The notes under the pieces are model-generated. The model was not told the origin of the DNA and searched no databases. It was given only the letters and a program-made list of their open reading frames with translations. Shown in pieces: positions 59,158-64,000 of a DNA stretch of 64,000 bases (its first letter is position 1; the number at the start of each line of letters is the position of its first letter). Both the position numbers and the translations under genes were made by a program. This stretch comes from Caballeronia sp. SEWSISQ10-4 2 (GTDB taxonomy: Bacteria > Pseudomonadota > Gammaproteobacteria > Burkholderiales > Burkholderiaceae): NCBI RefSeq assembly GCF_030464885.1, contig NZ_JALPRJ010000036.1, forward strand, positions 1 to 64,000. Reading direction: 5' to 3'.

Positions 59158-59937
59158 ATGAACCGCTCCTTCACGATCCCACCCGTGTTACCCATCCGTG
59201 ACCGCTTCCTGAAGCACGCTCGCAGAATGCCCCCGCTCGTGCTGCTGGCGGCTTTGTTGCATGCGCCGGTTGTCCCTGCCCAGCAGGCCGCCGGCGAGCA
59301 GGTGACGGCGCAGAAAAAGGTGCTTTACGTCACCCGGCTTAAACACAAGGATCGGGAAATCGATGACAAGGTCCGCGAGCATCTGGAGAAGCGCGGCATG
59401 ATCGTGACCATGGTCGATGAAAGCGCGCCTGCAACAGCGACTGAGGGCGAAGATCTGGTGGTCATCTCGTCGGTCGTCAGCGCCCGCGACATGACGGGAA
59501 CGTCTTACAAGAACGTGAACGTCCCCTTGGTCACGTGGGAGGCGGACTTGTTCGACTCACTGCGTTTGACGGGCGCGAAGAAAGGTGAGGATTTCGGCGA
59601 GGTCGAGAAGGAGCATTACATCAACGTCGTTAATGCGCCTAGCCCACTAGCGGGCGGCTTGGCCGCAGGAAAACGCTGGGTCTATCCACGCGACGACGAG
59701 ATGGGCTGGGGCAAACCAGCGCCCGGTGCAACGATCATCGCGACCATTCCCGGCGAGCCGCAACACGCGGTCGTGTTCGCTTATGAAAAGGGGGCGACGA
59801 TGGACTATGACTTCATTGCTCCGGCGCGCAGGGTCGGGCTGTTCCTGGGCAATCGCGCGTTCGACAAATTGAGTCCCGATGGCTCAGCGTTATTCGATGC
59901 CGCTATCGATTGGGCGATATCCGGCAACCACGGTTGA
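59158..59937 (+). CDS. secreted hypothetical protein
   Basis: 259 residues. An N-terminal signal peptide (RMPPLVLLAALLHAPVVPA, cleavage before QQAAG) directs export. The mature part has KKVLYVTRLKHKDREIDDKVREHLEKRGM, then DLVVISSVVSARDMTG, VPLVTWEADLFDSL and a terminal LFDAAIDWAI, an alternating alpha/beta pattern like a ThuA/class I amidotransferase-like Rossmann-type fold, without an obvious catalytic Cys. The Fur-box-like site upstream suggests iron-dependent expression. Function unknown. Confidence 0.7.
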   Translation: MNRSFTIPPVLPIRDRFLKHARRMPPLVLLAALLHAPVVPAQQAAGEQVTAQKKVLYVTRLKHKDREIDDKVREHLEKRGMIVTMVDESAPATATEGEDLVVISSVVSARDMTGTSYKNVNVPLVTWEADLFDSLRLTGAKKGEDFGEVEKEHYINVVNAPSPLAGGLAAGKRWVYPRDDEMGWGKPAPGATIIATIPGEPQHAVVFAYEKGATMDYDFIAPARRVGLFLGNRAFDKLSPDGSALFDAAIDWAISGNHG

Positions 59938-59948
59938 TCGCACGGTAT

Positions 59949-61202
59949 TCAAAGGCCGTGTGCTTCCAGCCGCGCCGCGTACCAGCGCGAGAATCGTTCG
60001 AGATACGACTCGGTGAACGGCGAGAAAGGTCCGGGCCTGTAACCCGGGTCCTGCGTACCCTGGTGATTGATCTCGACGAGACGGGCATCCTGCGCATTGG
60101 TCGCCTGCCACACTTCGATGAGATTCGACAGTGAGTAGTCAACGCCCTCGATTGCATCCTCGTGAACGAGCCACTTGGTTCGTACCAGCGTCCGATCGGG
60201 CGCAAGCGGTATGAGGTAGGAAACGACCGCGTGGTCGCTCATGAAGTGCGACCACGAGCTGTGCGTCCACAGATGCGTATCGCCGAGATCGCGGCGCGTG
60301 TTGTTGCCGAGAAGCTTCGTGCTGGCGACCTTCGTGTTCATTGTTTGTGACTCGCCGTTGCCGGCAATGACGAGGCGCTGCGTTCGGAATAGCGTTGCTA
60401 TGTTATCCATCTGCTCAACGCTCGAGCTTAGCAGCCCATCCTTTTCCCAACTCTTTAACGAAGCCGCATTGAGCGCACGATATTCGTCGAGCGCGCGCTC
60501 GGACTCCTCACTCAACCCGTCGGGGCAGAAGCCGAAATCTTCAGCCAGGAACGATACGGTGAGCTCGGGGTGCGTCGCGCCGCAGTGATAACACTCCCTA
60601 TTGTTTTCGATTGCCAGCTTCCAGTTGCCGTTTTCAATAAGATCGGTTTCGAAGGCAATTTTTGTGCGGGACAGGTCGTACGGTTCGAGGCGCGGCGTCA
60701 TGGTCTCGTCGAACACGGCAATGTCCGCGGGCGCGTCATCGCTCAGGCACACAAAGATCAAGCCACCGACTACGCGCGTACGGACAGGCATCAGGCTGCG
60801 GCATGTGCGGTCAAAATCCTGTCCCATATGCGCGGCATGTTTCAGGCCGCCATCGAGGCCATAGGTCCACTGATGGTAAGGGCAGACGAGCAAACCGACC
60901 GATCCCTTGCCCGGCTCCCGCAAGCGCGCGCCGCGATGACGGCACACGTTACGGTAAGCGCGAATGACCTTGTCGTCGTCGCGGACAATGATGATCGAGG
61001 CCCGGCCTATATCGACAGTCGAGATGTCGCCCGGCTCGCGTACATCGGCCGATACACCAACCATGATCCAGTGTTTGTGGAAGAAGATATCAACGTCGTT
61101 TTCAAAGACATCCTGCCGGCCAAACAGGGCGCCGGGCATGCCGTGACCTAAAGCCCGACTGCGAAACAAAGCGCCGTGCGTAGTGCCATTGATGCTCGAC
61201 AT
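59949..61202 (-). CDS. Rieske oxygenase, glycine betaine/stachydrine demethylase type
   Basis: 417 residues from ATG 61202 behind AAGGA. Rieske ligands are Cys87, His89, Cys107 and His110 (CRHRG and CPYHQW). The catalytic iron site contains NWKLAIENNRECYHCGATHPEL with His206 and His211. The ENNRECYHC block is the signature of GbcA/Stc2-type enzymes that demethylate glycine betaine or stachydrine, distinct from ring-hydroxylating ones. The usual reductase partner (GbcB-like) is not in this window. A LysR gene and a Tat-exported peptide-type binding protein follow, and the three may form a uptake-and-use locus for a quaternary amine. Confidence 0.82.
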   Translation of the reverse strand: MSSINGTTHGALFRSRALGHGMPGALFGRQDVFENDVDIFFHKHWIMVGVSADVREPGDISTVDIGRASIIIVRDDDKVIRAYRNVCRHRGARLREPGKGSVGLLVCPYHQWTYGLDGGLKHAAHMGQDFDRTCRSLMPVRTRVVGGLIFVCLSDDAPADIAVFDETMTPRLEPYDLSRTKIAFETDLIENGNWKLAIENNRECYHCGATHPELTVSFLAEDFGFCPDGLSEESERALDEYRALNAASLKSWEKDGLLSSSVEQMDNIATLFRTQRLVIAGNGESQTMNTKVASTKLLGNNTRRDLGDTHLWTHSSWSHFMSDHAVVSYLIPLAPDRTLVRTKWLVHEDAIEGVDYSLSNLIEVWQATNAQDARLVEINHQGTQDPGYRPGPFSPFTESYLERFSRWYAARLEAHGL

Positions 61203-61369
61203 CCACTGGTCCTTATCAGATTCTCTACGTTGACTGGCACGACCTGAGTCGCGGAGTGAACCGAGTATCGATAGGCCAATTCGAGCCGTCAACGCGCTTT
61301 ATTTTCTCGCTCGCATAACTATAGGTAATAGCAACAGCATGCGAGCCCGGCGTTCAGACTGTTAGCGCT

Positions 61370-62353
61370 TCACGCGACCGGCTCGTCGCGAAGCCACTCG
61401 ATCACTGCATCCACCGCCGGCGTGACAGCGTGTCCATGCGGCACGACGGCGTAATACGCGTCGGTCATCTTGATGGAGGCATCGCCGAGCGGAACGAGGC
61501 GTCCCGAGGTCAGCAGGTCGCCCAGCATCCGCCGCCAGCCCAGCACAACCCCTTGTCCCTGCAGCGCGGCTTGAATGGCATCGGTATAGAGGCTGAAACG
61601 CAGCACGTAGTTCAGGCGGCTGCGCTTGATGCCCAATGTATCGAACCAGTCTTCCCAACCCATCCAGCCTTCGGAGGTGGAGTCGTACGCAATGAGCGGG
61701 GCATGGCTCAGGTCGTGCAGAGATTGAGGTTGGCTGTGCGCCTCGAGCCAGGACGGTGAACAGACGGGCACCACCTCTTCATTGAAGAGAAGGGTTGCGT
61801 GACCGTCGCGCCAGTTACCCGATCCGTAGCGAATGGCGATATCCACTTCGTTGTGACGCAGGTCCGCGGTGAACATCTGCGTGGTCAGGCGTAGTTTGAG
61901 CTGCGGCTGCAACCGCTTCAGCAGGGGCAGCCTGGGCAAGATGCGGAACTGTGAAAACGCGGCGGTCGCCAGGATTGCAAACTCCTGCTCCCGTGTATTA
62001 CTGCTGAGGCTGTCGAAGGTGCCCGCGATCTTCTGGAGCGATTCCGATGTGACGAAAAACAGGTCTTCGCCTTCTTTCGTGAGCGCGATAGAGCGGTGCA
62101 GCCGATGAAACAACTGCAATTTCATGGCGTCTTCGAGGAACCGGATCTGCCGGCTGACAGCGGCCTGCGTAACGCCCAGTTCGTCGGCTGCCAGCGTGAA
62201 ACTCTTGAGCCGCGCAACAGCTTCAAAGTCGACCAATGCGTTTAGCGAAGGAATCAGGCGACGGTAACCTTTCATTTCTCGCGCTTCCAGTTTTCTGCGG
62301 GACACGCTTGAGTTGCTCGCATGGCAACTTGCGTCCGGAGTGCTGGCGTTCAT
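61370..62353 (-). CDS. LysR-family regulator, GcvA-like
   Basis: 327 residues. The HTH is FEAVARLKSFTLAADELGVTQAAVSRQIRFLEDAMKLQLFHRLHRSIALTKEGEDL, and the pattern (AVSRQIRFLE, HR-hR) is that of GcvA-like activators. ATG 62353 follows AACAGGTAAT; ATG 62275 is possible. It is divergent from the binding-protein gene at 62531 and next to the Rieske gene, and probably regulates one or both. Confidence 0.85.
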   Translation of the reverse strand: MNASTPDASCHASNSSVSRRKLEAREMKGYRRLIPSLNALVDFEAVARLKSFTLAADELGVTQAAVSRQIRFLEDAMKLQLFHRLHRSIALTKEGEDLFFVTSESLQKIAGTFDSLSSNTREQEFAILATAAFSQFRILPRLPLLKRLQPQLKLRLTTQMFTADLRHNEVDIAIRYGSGNWRDGHATLLFNEEVVPVCSPSWLEAHSQPQSLHDLSHAPLIAYDSTSEGWMGWEDWFDTLGIKRSRLNYVLRFSLYTDAIQAALQGQGVVLGWRRMLGDLLTSGRLVPLGDASIKMTDAYYAVVPHGHAVTPAVDAVIEWLRDEPVA

Positions 62354-62530
62354 ATTACCTGTTGTTATGCGAGAGTGAAAATAAAGTGCGTTGACCGCAT
62401 AGTTTTGCCTACCGATACTCGCCGCGAGGTCACCGCTCTGACCCCGTTGGCCGATTAAAAAGCGCTTGCATTGAGCGAGCCCGAAAGCACCCCAATCCCA
62501 CGCGTTGACACCCTGAGGAGAAGTTCAAGC

Positions 62531-64000
62531 ATGAAGCCGTTCGACGATCAAGGGGACTTGCCTGACCTGCCGCTGCATACGAATCCGGATCGCCACTTGA
62601 ACCGCCGCCAGTTTCTCCAGGGCGCCGCAGCGCTCGGCGCAGGCGCGGGGCTTGGCCTGATCCTCCCGGCCAGCGCGCTTGCCGCACCGCAGCCGAAGCG
62701 CGGTGGCCTGCTCAAGCTCGGCATGAGCGGGGGCAACACAACAGACTCCATCGATCCGACCCTGCTGCCCGACTGGGTGCCGCTCAATCAGGCGTACATG
62801 CTGATGAACGGCCTGGTTGAGATCGATGCAAAGATGCACGCGCAGCCCGAGTTGCTTGAAAGCTGGGAAGCGAAACCGGGCGCCGCCGAATGGATTCTCA
62901 AGGTGCGCAAGGGCGTTGTATTTCACAACGGTAAGACTCTCGACGCAGACGACGTGATCTATTCGATCAACCTGCATCGCGGCGATGCCTCGAAGTCGGC
63001 GATCAAGGCGAGTCTCGCCGACGTGACCGAGATCACGAAGATCGACCCGCTGCAGATCTCGATGAAGCTGAAAAGCGGCAATGCGGATCTGCCTTACCTG
63101 CTGTCCGACTATCACTTGCTAGTGGTGCCGAACGGCTTCAAGGACTGGAGCCACCCGATCGGCACGGGCCCCTTCGTGTTCGGCGAATTCACGCCGGGAG
63201 TGCGCTCGCTGTTCAAGCGCAATCCGAACTACTGGAAGGCCGATGCGGCGTATGTGGATGCGGTCGAGCTGATCGTGATCAACGACGCCACCGCTCGCAC
63301 AAACGCGCTGATCTCCGGCCAGGTCCATGCAATCAACCGGGTCGACTTCAAGACTGTAGACCTGCTCAAGCGCAGCCCGACGGTCAACATCGTGCGCTCG
63401 TCCGGCGGTCAGCATTTCACGTTCTTGATGGATTGCGCGACGGCTCCGTTCTCCGACAACAACGTGCGGCTCGCCGTCAAATACGGCATCGATCGTCAGA
63501 AGCAATTGACGACAATCTTGCGTGGCTACGGGTCGATCGGCAACGACCATCCGATTCCGAAGACCGACCGTTTCCACGCCGCGGATTTGCCGCAGCATGC
63601 GTACGATCCCGACAAGTCGAAGTTCTATCTGAAGAAGGCAGGGCTGTCGGAGTTGAAGATCGAGTTGTCTACGTCGGATGCCGCGTTCGCCGGTGCGGTG
63701 GATTCGGCTGCGCTGTTCCAAGGGGAATGCGCGCCTGCCGGCATCCAGCTTTCAATTCGGCGCCAGCCTGCCGACAGCTACTGGGACAAGGTGTGGATGC
63801 AGGCGCCTTTCTGCATGGGCTACTGGGGCGGACGGCCGACTGCGGACCAGATGCTCTCGACTGCGTACAAGTCAGACGCGAAGTGGAACGACACGCATTG
63901 GCGCGATCCGAAGTTCGACGCGTTGCTGCTGCAAGCGCGCGCCATGCTCGACGACACCAAGCGCCACGAGTTGTACCGCGAAATGCAGCTCATGGTGAGC
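62531..64000 (+). CDS. ABC transporter substrate-binding protein, peptide/nickel type (partial)
   Basis: The first about 490 residues are visible; the gene runs off the right edge. The Tat-type signal is NRRQFLQGAAALGAGAGLGL with a twin Arg, followed by a processing site near ALAAPQ. Then comes the peptide/nickel binding-protein family pattern: GMSGGNTTDSIDPTLLPDW, AEWILKVRKGVVFHNGKTLDADDVIYSI, and NVRLAVKYGIDRQK. ATG 62531 follows GAGGAG. Being fold-coupled before export is unusual among opportunistic peptide binders and may reflect a cofactor-free quick folding; a peptide or an amine/opine-like ligand is likely. Permease and ATPase genes should follow beyond the window. Confidence 0.87.
   Translation, partial: MKPFDDQGDLPDLPLHTNPDRHLNRRQFLQGAAALGAGAGLGLILPASALAAPQPKRGGLLKLGMSGGNTTDSIDPTLLPDWVPLNQAYMLMNGLVEIDAKMHAQPELLESWEAKPGAAEWILKVRKGVVFHNGKTLDADDVIYSINLHRGDASKSAIKASLADVTEITKIDPLQISMKLKSGNADLPYLLSDYHLLVVPNGFKDWSHPIGTGPFVFGEFTPGVRSLFKRNPNYWKADAAYVDAVELIVINDATARTNALISGQVHAINRVDFKTVDLLKRSPTVNIVRSSGGQHFTFLMDCATAPFSDNNVRLAVKYGIDRQKQLTTILRGYGSIGNDHPIPKTDRFHAADLPQHAYDPDKSKFYLKKAGLSELKIELSTSDAAFAGAVDSAALFQGECAPAGIQLSIRRQPADSYWDKVWMQAPFCMGYWGGRPTADQMLSTAYKSDAKWNDTHWRDPKFDALLLQARAMLDDTKRHELYREMQLMVS

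Noticed and set aside
1-64000. CRISPR array or rRNA operon
   Set aside because: No regularly spaced direct repeats and no rRNA-like stretches were seen on either strand.

Overview
The window looks like a high-GC Burkholderiales replicon (Paraburkholderia/Caballeronia-like). This rests on the general porin, the catB-catA pair, the ECF sigma/anti-sigma genes, the Tat-exported peptide-type binding protein and the style of the mobile elements. No rRNA gene or CRISPR array is visible. The left 52 kb is accessory DNA, and ordinary chromosome seems to resume to the right of a tRNA-Leu-like sequence near 52.3 kb.

Layout. 0-2 kb: two type II toxin-antitoxin modules (RES/Xre-type and CcdAB). 2.2-11 kb: a nested mobile element. 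An IS91-like unit (tyrosine recombinase plus IS91 transposase, bounded by inverted CTAAACCGCT-containing ends) has been split by a recombinase-in-trio (RIT/Tn554-like) element carrying three overlapping tyrosine recombinases and a TnpC-like small protein. 11-14.6 kb: decayed genes (UvrD-like helicase tail, ArsB with a stop codon, frameshifted YdcZ-type transporter), an intact porin and fused IS66/IS3 scraps.

14.7-41.7 kb is a catabolic island. Operon A (16.7-21.7 kb) holds an SDR, an acyl-CoA dehydrogenase, an ACAD10/11/LvaA-type kinase, an enoyl-CoA hydratase and a thiolase with an in-frame TAG. Operon B (24.6-28.8 kb) holds a cytochrome P450, a ferredoxin reductase, a 2Fe-2S ferredoxin and an MFS exporter. 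Operon C (31.4-41.7 kb) holds a LigJ-like amidohydrolase, a Rieske oxygenase, a zinc alcohol dehydrogenase, an aldo/keto reductase, an acyl-CoA synthetase, an SDR, a LigB-type extradiol dioxygenase, a RidA protein and three tandem RraA/LigK-like aldolases. Two tandem near-identical TetR regulators lie between B and C. An 18-bp imperfect palindrome (RTGGKAY-N4-RTMCCAT) occurs upstream of these units and of both tetR genes, so the block reads as one regulon. My inference is that it degrades an aromatic compound with an aliphatic side chain: P450/Rieske oxygenation, side-chain processing as CoA thioesters (possibly through 4-hydroxy/4-phosphoacyl-CoA), then gallate-like meta-cleavage to an oxaloacetate/pyruvate-type split.

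41.7-52.4 kb: an IS66 remnant, an aldehyde dehydrogenase with divergent LysR, a possible group II intron scrap, a 1567-residue DUF4011-helicase-nuclease protein of the kind seen in phage-defence islands, and a P4-type integrase next to the tRNA-Leu-like attachment site. 52.8-64 kb: catB-catA with a CatR-type ATAC-N7-GTAT site, two paralogous anti-sigma proteins with one ECF sigma factor, a methyltransferase, a secreted protein behind a Fur-box-like site, a glycine-betaine/stachydrine-demethylase-type Rieske protein, a LysR regulator and the start of a peptide/nickel-type substrate-binding protein cut by the window edge.
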